This document shows, piece after piece, positions 7,828 through 15,210 of a stretch of DNA of 42,280 nucleotides. A model generated the notes under the pieces. That model did not search any database, was not told the origin of the DNA, and saw only the letters and a list, made by a program, of their open reading frames with translations. The DNA comes from Rhodocyclaceae bacterium UBA1310 (GTDB lineage Bacteria > Pseudomonadota > Gammaproteobacteria > Burkholderiales > Rhodocyclaceae). Location: assembly GCA_002307175.1 (NCBI GenBank), contig DBTS01000080.1, forward strand, positions 22,692-64,971, given 5' to 3'. A program made the position numbers and the translations under genes. How positions within the stretch are numbered: position 1 is the stretch's first letter; the number at the start of each line of letters is the position of its first letter.

Positions 7828-8893
7828 TCTTGTCCTCCTCAAACCACTGACGATCACTTTCAAACCAGCCGGAGATGCTTTTGAGCAGGCGGCGCAGCAG
7901 GCCATTGCGCACATACACGGCGTGCCGCGTAAAGGTAAAGCTCGCTCCCAGATAGGCTTTGATCTTGGGATCGGTCCAGCCGGCGATGTAGCAGCGCAGG
8001 CCGTGTTCGAGCGCATACGCCAGGTTTTCGATCCAGCTCACGAAATACAGATTGGCTTCGCGCGCAGCGGGGTAGCGGAAGCCGACGTATTTGTCGACGA
8101 GCATGCCCTCGTGGATGAAACACAGGTTATGGCCGATCAGGCGCCCTTCACGTGAATACAGGAACAGCCGCCCCTGCAGCGAGGCATCCTGCAGAATGGC
8201 ACGGAAGAACTCACGCGAGAGCATGTCGAAATGGATCTCGCTCTGCGCGTACACTTCCAGATACTGCTCGTAGAGCTCGTTCAGGAAAGCTTCATCCTGC
8301 AGGCGCTCACACCCTGTTTCGATCACTTCAAGGCTCAGTTCCGCACGAGCGCGCAACTTGCGACGGATATCGCGGCGCCGCCCCGAGGAGAGACGCCCGA
8401 GAAACTCATCGGTGGAGGCAAAATCAATCGGCACGTAGGCCAGCGCCTGCCCTTCGACGATGAAGAAGCCCTGCTCTTCGCACTGCGTCAGCAGGGTAGT
8501 GGCAAAACCGTTGGTGACCGCATCAAGCAGCGGAGAACGATCCGGAATGTCCTTGAGGATCAGCAGTTGCGTGCGACGTGCCCACATGCCGAGAATCTCC
8601 CCGATCACCTCGGTGGGCGCACGGCGCGCCGGCAGCGGCGCATATTCACTGACTGTTGTGCCGACAAAGCAGGTACGCCAGCGTAGCAGGCGACGCAGCC
8701 AGCGTCCTCCAGGAATGGCTGCCACGCGCCGCTGCAGGTCATCCTCGGCGGTGGTCAACAGATCGAAGTCGGCAAAGAAACCGGGAACAGACGCCGCACT
8801 GCCGCAGACCTCAAAGCCTACGGGCGGATGGTCCATGAAATGCTGCCACAGGCCCGGCGGCTCCAGCCTGTCATGAGAGACGGAATCATTCAT
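7805..8893 (-). CDS. GNAT-fold acyl/aminoacyl transferase, FemAB-like
   Basis: A 362-residue protein resembling the large GNAT proteins of the peptidogalycan/FemAB-related group. A basic RRRDIRRKLRAR helix lies near residue 175. A C-terminal GNAT half follows: LFLYSREGRLIGHNLCFIHE, then VDKYVGFRYP and CYIAGWTDPKIKAYLGA. These enzymes transfer an acyl or aminoacyl group to an amine, for example on lipid or cell-wall precursors or in N-acyl amino acid synthesis. It is first of a two-gene minus-strand unit with the arginase-like gene. A 9-bp stem-loop ends two bases before its ATG, and the only GGAGG lies inside that stem. Substrates cannot be inferred from the sequence alone. Confidence 0.78.
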   Translation of the reverse strand: MNDSVSHDRLEPPGLWQHFMDHPPVGFEVCGSAASVPGFFADFDLLTTAEDDLQRRVAAIPGGRWLRRLLRWRTCFVGTTVSEYAPLPARRAPTEVIGEILGMWARRTQLLILKDIPDRSPLLDAVTNGFATTLLTQCEEQGFFIVEGQALAYVPIDFASTDEFLGRLSSGRRRDIRRKLRARAELSLEVIETGCERLQDEAFLNELYEQYLEVYAQSEIHFDMLSREFFRAILQDASLQGRLFLYSREGRLIGHNLCFIHEGMLVDKYVGFRYPAAREANLYFVSWIENLAYALEHGLRCYIAGWTDPKIKAYLGASFTFTRHAVYVRNGLLRRLLKSISGWFESDRQWFEEDKNASPPHS

Positions 8894-8895
8894 TT

Positions 8896-8925
8896 GCAGC
8901 GGAGTGTACCGTATCCCTCCGCTGC
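8896..8925 (-). promoter_or_regulatory. Stem-loop directly before the GNAT start codon
   Basis: On the minus strand GCAGCGGAG pairs with CTCCGCTGC across a 12-base loop, and the stem ends two bases before the ATG. The GGAGG in the left arm is the only plausible ribosome-binding sequence, so the stem could hide it or bring it close to the start. There is no T run, so it is unlikely to be a simple terminator of the upstream dehydrogenase gene. Confidence 0.45.
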
Positions 8926-8963
8926 CAGGCGAGCACCCAACAGCCCGTCGCTGCCGCCAGACA

Positions 8964-9890
8964 TCAGGTTAATGCCAGCAGGCTGCGCAGATGCGCCTCT
9001 GACTGACGGAACAGATCCATTTCCTCAGGATCAAATTCGTAGTTCAGGATGGAATGCACGCCCTCACTACCCACCACGCAGGGCACACTCATCACCAGAT
9101 CGTCGATGCCGTACTGCCCCTGCAGCAACACCCCGACGGGGAGCACGGAATGTTCGTTGGCCTCAATGGCGCGGATGATGCGGAACACACTGGCGGCGAT
9201 ACCATGATTGGTATTGCCCTTGCGCTCAAAGATGCGAAAACCCGCATCCAGCGTCTGCTGGCGCACAGCCTGCTTGTCGATGAGCGGCAGATTGTTGAGA
9301 CGGCAGTAGGTATCGACATCCAGCCCGCACACCTTGCACAGACTCCACGGCACGAAGGCTGTAGCGCCATGATCGCCAAGCATGTAGCCGTAAATGTTCT
9401 TCGGGTCGACATTGACATGATCGGAAAGAATCCGCAGAAAGCGAGCCGTATCGATCAAAGTGCCAGCAGAGATCATACGTTCCGGCGGATAGGACGAGGC
9501 ACGCAGCATCACCTGAGTCATCACATCAACGGGATTGGTGACATTGATCACGATGGCACCGGGCGAGTAACGTTCGATCTCACCGATGATCTGCCGCATG
9601 ATCGCGCAATTGATGCGCACCAGATCATCCCGGCTCTGCCCCTGCTGCAACTGGGCCCCGGCCGTGATGACAACGATATCGCTGTTGGCCGTATCCGGAA
9701 ATTCGCCGGCAGTGAGATCAGGATTCTTGGCGTACGTGAAAGGAGTGGTATGGGAAAAATCCCAGACCTCTGCCTCAGCCTTGGCGCGTGCCTTGTCGAC
9801 CGCCACAATCTCGGTTACCTCGCTCATATTGACGAGATAACCCACGATCTCGGTGCCAACGGCCCCCATTCCGATTACGGATACCTTCAT
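8964..9890 (-). CDS. L-lactate/malate dehydrogenase-family 2-hydroxyacid dehydrogenase
   Basis: A 308-residue NAD-dependent enzyme. The Rossmann motif is GMGAVG (7-12), and Asp32 at the end of the second strand favours NAD over NADP. The catalytic residues of the family are present: Arg87 in the mobile loop, Asp147 and Arg150 in LIDTARF, and proton-relay His174 in GDHG. The loop position that is Gln in lactate and Arg in malate dehydrogenases is Leu81 (AGAQLQQGQSR). A hydrophobic residue there points to a larger 2-keto acid, as in L-2-hydroxyisocaproate dehydrogenase, so neither ldh nor mdh is a safe name. The start has AAGGAGT upstream. It is divergent from a binding-protein gene for branched-chain amino acids, which fits a role in branched keto acids but does not prove it. 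Confidence 0.85.
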   Translation of the reverse strand: MKVSVIGMGAVGTEIVGYLVNMSEVTEIVAVDKARAKAEAEVWDFSHTTPFTYAKNPDLTAGEFPDTANSDIVVITAGAQLQQGQSRDDLVRINCAIMRQIIGEIERYSPGAIVINVTNPVDVMTQVMLRASSYPPERMISAGTLIDTARFLRILSDHVNVDPKNIYGYMLGDHGATAFVPWSLCKVCGLDVDTYCRLNNLPLIDKQAVRQQTLDAGFRIFERKGNTNHGIAASVFRIIRAIEANEHSVLPVGVLLQGQYGIDDLVMSVPCVVGSEGVHSILNYEFDPEEMDLFRQSEAHLRSLLALT

Positions 9891-10051
9891 CTGCCGACTC
9901 CTTTCTGTTTATGCCTACGACACATCACCATCGAAAAGGCATAAAACATGCTTTTCTCGAAGTGTTTTCTTTTTTCATTCTCCCCACAAGCCCGTATTAT
10001 TGTCACACTATCCAAGTTTGCTTTTTTCCTTCTGGAGACCGGAGACCGTCC

Positions 10052-11236
10052 ATGAAAGTTCATCTCCCGCAATTTGCTGCGGTCGGCATTATGCTCGCAC
10101 TGAGCGCCTGTGGCTCGCATCAGAACGATTCCGCCAACAAGTCTGCCGAAACCACGCAAGTCCAGGCACAGGTCGTCAAGATCGGCTTCGTCGCCCCGCT
10201 GACCGGCCCTCAGGCCCACTACGGCAAGGGCTATCAGAATGGTGTGCAGCTGGCCATTGATGATGCCAACGCGGCCAACCCGACGTTCAACGGCAAGCCT
10301 GTCAAATTCGAACTCGTGGCGGAAGACGACATGGCGGACCCACGCACCGCCACACAGGTCGCCCAGCGTATTCTTGATGCTGGCGTTTCCGGCATCATCG
10401 GCCACTTCAATTCCGGCACGTCGATTCCTGCCTCGAAGGTCTATTCCGATGCAGGCATCCCCGAAATCGCCATGGCCACTGCACCAACACTGACTCAGCA
10501 AGGCTTTAAAACGGTGTTCCGGTCGCTGACTTCCGACATCCAGCAGGGCTCTGTGATGGGCCGTTACACCGTCGACAAGCTCAAGGCGAAAAAAATCGCC
10601 GTCATCGATGACCGCACCGCATACGGTCAGGGCCTCGCCGATGAATTCGAAAAAGCCGCGAAGGCCGCCGGTGCCACTATCGTGGCGCGTGAATTCACCA
10701 ACGACAAGGCCAGCGACTTCATGGCCATCCTCACCAACATCAAGAGCAAGGCCGCAGACGCCGTGTTCTTTGGTGGCGCGGATGCCCAATCCGGCCCACT
10801 CGCCAAGCAGATGCGCCAGATCGGCCTGAAAGCTCCGCTGATTTCCGGCGAGATGACCCGCTCGGACGTTTTCCTGAAGCTCGCTGGTGATGCCGCTGAA
10901 GGCACGATTGCCTCGATGGCCGGGATGCCCATCGACCACATGCCTGGCGGGGCGGATTTCGAAAAGCGCTTCAAGGCGCGTTTCGGCGACCCCGAAATCT
11001 ATTCACCCTATGGCTACGACTCGACCCGCGTGATGATTGCTGCCATGCTCAAGGCCAATTCGGCTGAGCCTGCCAAGTATCTGCCGGTACTCGCCTCGAT
11101 CCAGTACGCCGGGGTGACTTCTCCGAGCATTTCATATGATGCCAAGGGCGATCTGGCCAGTGGCAGCATCACGGTCTACAAGGCCAAGGCAGGCAAGTGG
11201 GAAGTGCTTGAAACCATCGACGGTGCGGTCAAGTAA
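10052..11236 (+). CDS. LivK-type ABC transporter substrate-binding lipoprotein
   Basis: A 394-residue periplasmic binding protein of the branched-chain amino-acid (LIVBP) family. The signal peptide ends in a lipobox, LSAC, so the mature protein is a lipoprotein anchored at Cys21. The mature part opens with VKIGFVAPLTGPQAHYGKG, the family's first strand and ligand loop, and continues with GVQLAIDDANAANP. The frame is open further upstream, but this start follows GGAGACC and gives a proper signal peptide. No permease or ATPase genes (livHMGF) are nearby, so it is an orphan that must use a transporter encoded elsewhere or act as a sensor partner. It ends at a strong terminator. The 161-base spacer to the divergent dehydrogenase must hold both promoters; TATTAT near 10000 is a possible -10. 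Confidence 0.9.
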   Translation: MKVHLPQFAAVGIMLALSACGSHQNDSANKSAETTQVQAQVVKIGFVAPLTGPQAHYGKGYQNGVQLAIDDANAANPTFNGKPVKFELVAEDDMADPRTATQVAQRILDAGVSGIIGHFNSGTSIPASKVYSDAGIPEIAMATAPTLTQQGFKTVFRSLTSDIQQGSVMGRYTVDKLKAKKIAVIDDRTAYGQGLADEFEKAAKAAGATIVAREFTNDKASDFMAILTNIKSKAADAVFFGGADAQSGPLAKQMRQIGLKAPLISGEMTRSDVFLKLAGDAAEGTIASMAGMPIDHMPGGADFEKRFKARFGDPEIYSPYGYDSTRVMIAAMLKANSAEPAKYLPVLASIQYAGVTSPSISYDAKGDLASGSITVYKAKAGKWEVLETIDGAVK

Positions 11237-11255
11237 GCTCACCGGCCCACGATGC

Positions 11256-11283
11256 AAAAAGCCGACCTGCGGGTCGGCTTTTT
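11256..11283. terminator. Bidirectional intrinsic terminator
   Basis: AAAAAGCCGACC / GGTCGGCTTTTT with loop TGCG, 19 bases after the binding-protein stop. The symmetry gives T runs on both strands, so it also ends the minus-strand hydrolase gene that stops at 11300. Confidence 0.92.
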
Positions 11284-11299
11284 CTTTTCCGGGCCAGGC

Positions 11300-12067
11300 T
11301 TATAGGCTGAAACGCATACCATTGACCAGGACTCTGGGCTGCAGGCGCCCCTGGGAGGCCAGGGTTTCACGCAAGGTCTGATCCGCATAGCCCGGCTTCA
11401 GATGCGTAACATACACTTCGGGCGTCACACTCAGGCGCTCGAGCAGCGCATGCAGCAGGTTCGGGCATAAATGCCGCGCGGCGTGAGCCAGCGACTGATA
11501 CTGATTGGGAACAGCCGTCTCAATCAGGAGATAGCGCAACTCAGCCAGTCCATTGAGCGCCTCAACCAGAGCGTCGCACATCCCGGTATCGCCAGTGAAT
11601 GCCAGCTGGCGACCCTGGCTGCCAGCGATACAATAGCCTACGGCTGACACCGTATGATAGGCAGGCAACACCTGGATGCTGCGGTCTCCGAGCCGTATGG
11701 TTTCGCCCACACGCACCGGCTGCATCAACAAAAGGGGATTGGCTCTATCGGGAATCGCGGAAAAATCTGGCCAGACCTGCCAGTTAAAGACGTGCTCGCG
11801 CAATACCTGCAGCGTGTCTTCAAGTGCATAAACCGTCAGCGCCCGTCCACGCAGATCGCAAACGGTGTCGATGAGGAGTGGCAGCAGACAGATGTGATCC
11901 AGATGGGAATGGGTCAGAAACACATGATCAATGTGCATCAGATCATCCAGCGCCAGCTCCCCCACCCCCGTGCCACAATCAATCAGGATATCCGCGTCAA
12001 CGCGGAGTGCCGTGGTACGTGCCAGCCCACCGATTCCGCCACTGCATCCAAGTACGTTGACGTCCAT
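11300..12067 (-). CDS. Metallo-beta-lactamase-fold hydrolase (class II cyclic-nucleotide phosphodiesterase-like)
   Basis: A 255-residue MBL-fold enzyme. The zinc motif is THSHLDH (His53, His55, Asp57, His58), with a later FTGDTG and a C-terminal YVTHLKPGY histidine. The N-terminal LGCSGGIGG and the overall layout resemble the class II 3',5'-cyclic nucleotide phosphodiesterases and RNase Z relatives. It probably cleaves a phosphodiester, but the substrate is uncertain. It lies 16 bases downstream of the double-FHA gene on the same strand, and the pair ends at the shared terminator, so the two are likely one operon. A link to phosphothreonine signalling or cyclic nucleotides is possible by context only. 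Confidence 0.8.
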   Translation of the reverse strand: MDVNVLGCSGGIGGLARTTALRVDADILIDCGTGVGELALDDLMHIDHVFLTHSHLDHICLLPLLIDTVCDLRGRALTVYALEDTLQVLREHVFNWQVWPDFSAIPDRANPLLLMQPVRVGETIRLGDRSIQVLPAYHTVSAVGYCIAGSQGRQLAFTGDTGMCDALVEALNGLAELRYLLIETAVPNQYQSLAHAARHLCPNLLHALLERLSVTPEVYVTHLKPGYADQTLRETLASQGRLQPRVLVNGMRFSL

Positions 12068-12083
12068 GGGACGGTGCCAGACC

Positions 12084-12821
12084 CTATGCTACTTTGGAAC
12101 GCAGATAGAACTCCATCTTCACACCAGCAATCTCGATAACATCATGATCACCGAGCAGATGCGCCTGCGCATCCAGCTGCCGCCCGTTCAGAACGGGGAA
12201 GGAATCGCCCTCTACGTGGGTGATGAAATAGCCATGTGGCCGCCGTGTGATCACTGCAACCTGCACACCGGGCTTGCCCAGGGTGGTCAATGACTTGGCC
12301 AGTTCCAGCTCGCGACCGGCATTACGCCCACTGATGATCTGCACAACCCCGATAGGATCATCTGCCGTCGGCGCCGGGCCATCCGGAGATGTGATCCAGC
12401 TCTCGGTCTGCGATGTCTCGGAGCCGAAGCCAATCATGGTTTCCGTGTGCGCACGCGGCGTGGCTCCGAGCTTGCTGGCTTCCGGAGCATTGAGCATGAC
12501 ACGCTCGAAGGAACTCGTCGTACTCGTATCCTGGGCATCCTTGAGAAATTTCAGGCGATACTTGCCGAGTTCAACGACGTCATTATCCTTGAGCACGTGC
12601 TTCTTGATGGACTGACCATTGACGTAAGTCCCATTCGTGCTATTGAGGTCTTCAAGGAAAGCATCGTTGAGAATGGCCACAATCACCGCATGCTCGCCGC
12701 TGATGGCGAGATTGTCGATCTGGATGTCGTTATGCGGTTTGCGCCCAATGGTAGTCCGCTCCTTGTTCAGAGCGATCTCCTTGAGGACAAGTCCATCCAT
12801 GCTCAAAATCATTTTCGCCAT
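12084..12821 (-). CDS. Protein with two FHA domains
   Basis: A 245-residue cytoplasmic protein. The first FHA domain spans about 10-92 and has all key residues: Gly26-Arg27 (TTIGRKPHNDI), Ser41, His44 and the NSTNGTYVNG turn (60-69). These bind phosphothreonine. A linker rich in Ser/Thr/Pro (95-150) could itself be phosphorylated. A second, more divergent FHA-like domain covers about 155-240 (TTLGKPG, VLNGRQL) and lacks the Arg and Ser of the pThr pocket. It probably recruits a partner phosphorylated by a Ser/Thr kinase, but no kinase or phosphatase gene is in the window. The start is taken at 12821, preceded by GGGGAAACGA, in place of an ATG 14 codons upstream. Confidence 0.85.
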   Translation of the reverse strand: MAKMILSMDGLVLKEIALNKERTTIGRKPHNDIQIDNLAISGEHAVIVAILNDAFLEDLNSTNGTYVNGQSIKKHVLKDNDVVELGKYRLKFLKDAQDTSTTSSFERVMLNAPEASKLGATPRAHTETMIGFGSETSQTESWITSPDGPAPTADDPIGVVQIISGRNAGRELELAKSLTTLGKPGVQVAVITRRPHGYFITHVEGDSFPVLNGRQLDAQAHLLGDHDVIEIAGVKMEFYLRSKVA

Positions 12822-13082
12822 TCGTTTCCCCACGCACTCTTTTGCTTGCCGGCAAGCCCTCACCTACATTGCCGCATCGTCAGCCAGCCATTCAGCTAGC
12901 CGCCCCTTTACGGGCAGGTAGAAACACCACTGTCTTACCTCTGACCACTTTGCAATCCGATTCACGGTACTACAACATGTGCCACGACGGGAGTCTCCTC
13001 CTGGTTGCCCGGGGGATGGACATATTGCAGAGTATAGCCTGACATACGCTTCCGGACAGCACCCCAGGGGTACAAAGTGCTT
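12822..13082. other. Spacer without a gene
   Basis: Upstream region of the double-FHA gene. On the minus strand it holds TATACT near 13032 as a possible -10 and AGGAGGA near 13000 that is not followed by a useful frame. No convincing -35 or small gene was found. Confidence 0.3.
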
Positions 13083-13228
13083 TGAAGCTGTTCATAATCT
13101 GTAGCAAAAGATGCCGGTCCGCGAAAGAACCGCGCAAAACCTCTGATTCGTCCGAAGAAACAAGGGCTCCGGGCAGTACATGAAACCTGCCCGATCACGG
13201 CCTCGCGACAGATCGTAGGCAGCTTCTT
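13083..13228. repeat. Short inverted-repeat (MITE-like) element B
   Basis: About 146 bp with ends TGAAGCTGTTCATAATCTGT (left) and, reverse-complemented, AGAAGCTGCCTACGATCTGT (right), related to the ends at 1-20 and 3776-3967. The core differs from element A. The right end begins immediately after, and shares bases with, the TAA stop of the terC gene. Confidence 0.6.
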
Positions 13229-13940
13229 ACAAATCACGTTCCCCTACGGGAGCGTTCTTCGAACCCTTGATCAGGCGGGCAACAATCAGCACCAGTACAG
13301 CGCCGGCCACAGCAATTCCGTACTCGGCCTGCGGGATTCCCTTGATCATCTCCGCCACAAAGGCTTCGACCGCCAGCATCTCCCCGGCAATCCAGCCGAG
13401 CAGCATGGCACCCAGCGTAATGATCGTGGGAAAGCGCTCCATGATTTTCAGAACCACGCCACTCCCCCAGATCACAATGGGAATGGAAGCGCCCAACCCG
13501 AACAGCACCAGAATATCGCGCACCAGCGCGGTCGGGGCGCTTGCCGCAGCCCCCGCCACCCCCATCACATTATCCAGGCTCATCACGAAATCAGCCATCA
13601 GTATGGTTTTGACGGCCGACCACATTGTACGACCTTGCCTGACGCTACCCTCGCCATCGCCATCATCACTAAGCAGCTTGACACCAATCCACAACAACAG
13701 AATGGCCCCAACAAGCTTCAGATAGGGCAACTGCAAAAGCTCGACCGCAAACAGGGTCAGCAAGACCCGCATCAGAATTGCCAGCCCGGCCCCCAGCAGG
13801 ATGGCACGCCGTTGCTGGTGTGCCGGCAGTGAGCGCACCGCCAGCGCAATCACCACCGCATTGTCACCCGACAGGAGAAGATCCACCCAGATGATCTTGC
13901 CGAGCCCCAACCAGAATGCTGTTTCAGCCAATACTTCCAT
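13227..13940 (-). CDS. TerC-family integral membrane protein
   Basis: A 237-residue inner-membrane protein of the TerC/YjbE family with about seven hydrophobic segments. Acidic motifs lie in the membrane: DLLLSGDNAVVIAL near the N terminus and DFVMSLDNVMG in the middle. Members export manganese or other divalent metals. A longer frame to 14003 exists, but Met at 13940 starts right before the first helix. I looked for the yybP-ykoY manganese riboswitch that often precedes such genes and did not find its conserved core. The stop codon is fused to the end of a dispersed repeat. Confidence 0.85.
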   Translation of the reverse strand: MEVLAETAFWLGLGKIIWVDLLLSGDNAVVIALAVRSLPAHQQRRAILLGAGLAILMRVLLTLFAVELLQLPYLKLVGAILLLWIGVKLLSDDGDGEGSVRQGRTMWSAVKTILMADFVMSLDNVMGVAGAAASAPTALVRDILVLFGLGASIPIVIWGSGVVLKIMERFPTIITLGAMLLGWIAGEMLAVEAFVAEMIKGIPQAEYGIAVAGAVLVLIVARLIKGSKNAPVGERDL

Positions 13941-14227
13941 TGCTCTTATGCTTTCAAAACAATCCAAGGTCTCCGAACAGTCAATTATGCCCGGCCTATA
14001 CAAAACCCCCAGTGATCATTCGCAACAAGCCTGCAAAATATCAGCGGGCGACAGAGGGAGAGAGAGATCGCACACCCGTAGAGGCGCGCAATCATATCTG
14101 TTCCCTGCAACGATTCACACTTTGCAAAGGGCACAAATTAGCCGGAATACCGGTTAGTGCACATTGACTCGCAGAAGTTCTCGACCTTCAAAACCCAACA
14201 AGCTTTTTGCAAAAATGGCTATGTGGT
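13941..14227. other. Leader/promoter spacer of terC
   Basis: No gene seen. The one structured feature is a palindromic block at 14131-14160: GCAC and GTGC outer arms with CCGG-AATA-CCGG at the centre. This could be an operator or a small hairpin. No convincing sigma-70 pair was found. Confidence 0.3.
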
Positions 14228-14258
14228 AAAAAAACGGCTGACTTTTGAGGTCAGCCGT
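14228..14258 (-). terminator. Intrinsic terminator of sucCD
   Basis: On the minus strand ACGGCTGAC pairs with GTCAGCCGT (seven-base loop) and is followed by a run of seven T. It lies about 35 bases after the sucD stop codon. Confidence 0.9.
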
Positions 14259-14293
14259 CTTTGCACAAGCGCTCCAGGAAGCACAGGCTTCGG

Positions 14294-15187
14294 TCAGAGC
14301 ACGCTTTTCAGCAGCTTCCCCATCTCCGAAGGATTGCGCGTCACCTTGAAGCCGCAGGCTTCCATGATTTCCAGCTTGGCCTGGGCGGTATCCGCGCCAC
14401 CCGAGATCAGCGCGCCGGCATGCCCCATGCGCTTGCCGGCAGGCGCCGTAACGCCGGCGATAAAACCCACCACCGGCTTCTTCATGTGCGTCTTGCACCA
14501 CTCGGCGGCTTCCGCTTCATCGGGACCACCAATTTCACCAATCATGATGACAGCATCCGTATCCGGATCGTCATTGAAGAGCTTCATCACATCAATGTGC
14601 TTGAGCCCGTTGATCGGATCACCACCGATCCCTACGGCAGAAGACTGCCCCAGGCCAATCTCGGTGAGCTGGGCCACGGCTTCATAGGTGAGCGTGCCAG
14701 AGCGCGAAACCACGCCGATACGCCCCTTGCGATGGATATGCCCCGGCATGATGCCGATCTTGATTTCATCTGGCGTGATCAGACCCGGGCAGTTCGGCCC
14801 GAGCAGCAGGGTTTCCTTGCCACCTGCGGCCACCTTGGCCTTCATCTTGTTGCGTACTTCAAGCATGTCGCGCACAGGAATGCCTTCGGTAATGCAGATC
14901 GCCAGATCCAGATCAGCTTCGACAGCCTCCCAAATCGCAGCAGCGGCGCCTGCCGGCGGCACGTAGATCACAGAAACCGTGGCACCGGTGGTTGCAGCGG
15001 CTTCCTTGACGGTCCCGAAAATCGGGATATCCAGAAGCGTTTCACCGGCCTTTTTGGGATTCACCCCGGCGACGAAACAGTTTTTGCCATTGGCATACTC
15101 GGCACACTTTTCGGTGTGGAATTGCCCGGTTTTCCCGGTCATCCCCTGAGTAATGACTTTGGTATTTTTGTTGATGAGAATCGACAT
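14294..15187 (-). CDS. sucD: Succinyl-CoA synthetase alpha subunit
   Basis: A 297-residue alpha subunit of the citric-acid-cycle enzyme that interconverts succinyl-CoA and succinate with ATP or GTP formation. The N-terminal CoA-binding fold starts MSILINKNTKVITQGMTGKT, with Gln-Gly-Met-Thr-Gly as the nucleotide/CoA turn. GDPINGLKHIDVMKLFNDD is in the middle. The phosphorylated active-site His lies in GKRMGHAGALISGG (about residue 252). Length and motifs are standard. It follows sucC after a 23-base gap with GAGGAGT before the start, and is closed by the terminator at 14228-14258. Confidence 0.97.
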   Translation of the reverse strand: MSILINKNTKVITQGMTGKTGQFHTEKCAEYANGKNCFVAGVNPKKAGETLLDIPIFGTVKEAAATTGATVSVIYVPPAGAAAAIWEAVEADLDLAICITEGIPVRDMLEVRNKMKAKVAAGGKETLLLGPNCPGLITPDEIKIGIMPGHIHRKGRIGVVSRSGTLTYEAVAQLTEIGLGQSSAVGIGGDPINGLKHIDVMKLFNDDPDTDAVIMIGEIGGPDEAEAAEWCKTHMKKPVVGFIAGVTAPAGKRMGHAGALISGGADTAQAKLEIMEACGFKVTRNPSEMGKLLKSVL

Positions 15188-15210
15188 TTGCTGACTCCTC
15201 GTGCGGGCGC

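Noticed and set aside
9911..10051. N-terminal extension of the LivK-type frame
   Set aside because: The added residues would destroy the lipoprotein signal peptide, and there is no ribosome-binding site.
13941..14293. yybP-ykoY manganese riboswitch before terC
   Set aside because: The conserved core of that riboswitch was not found on the minus strand.
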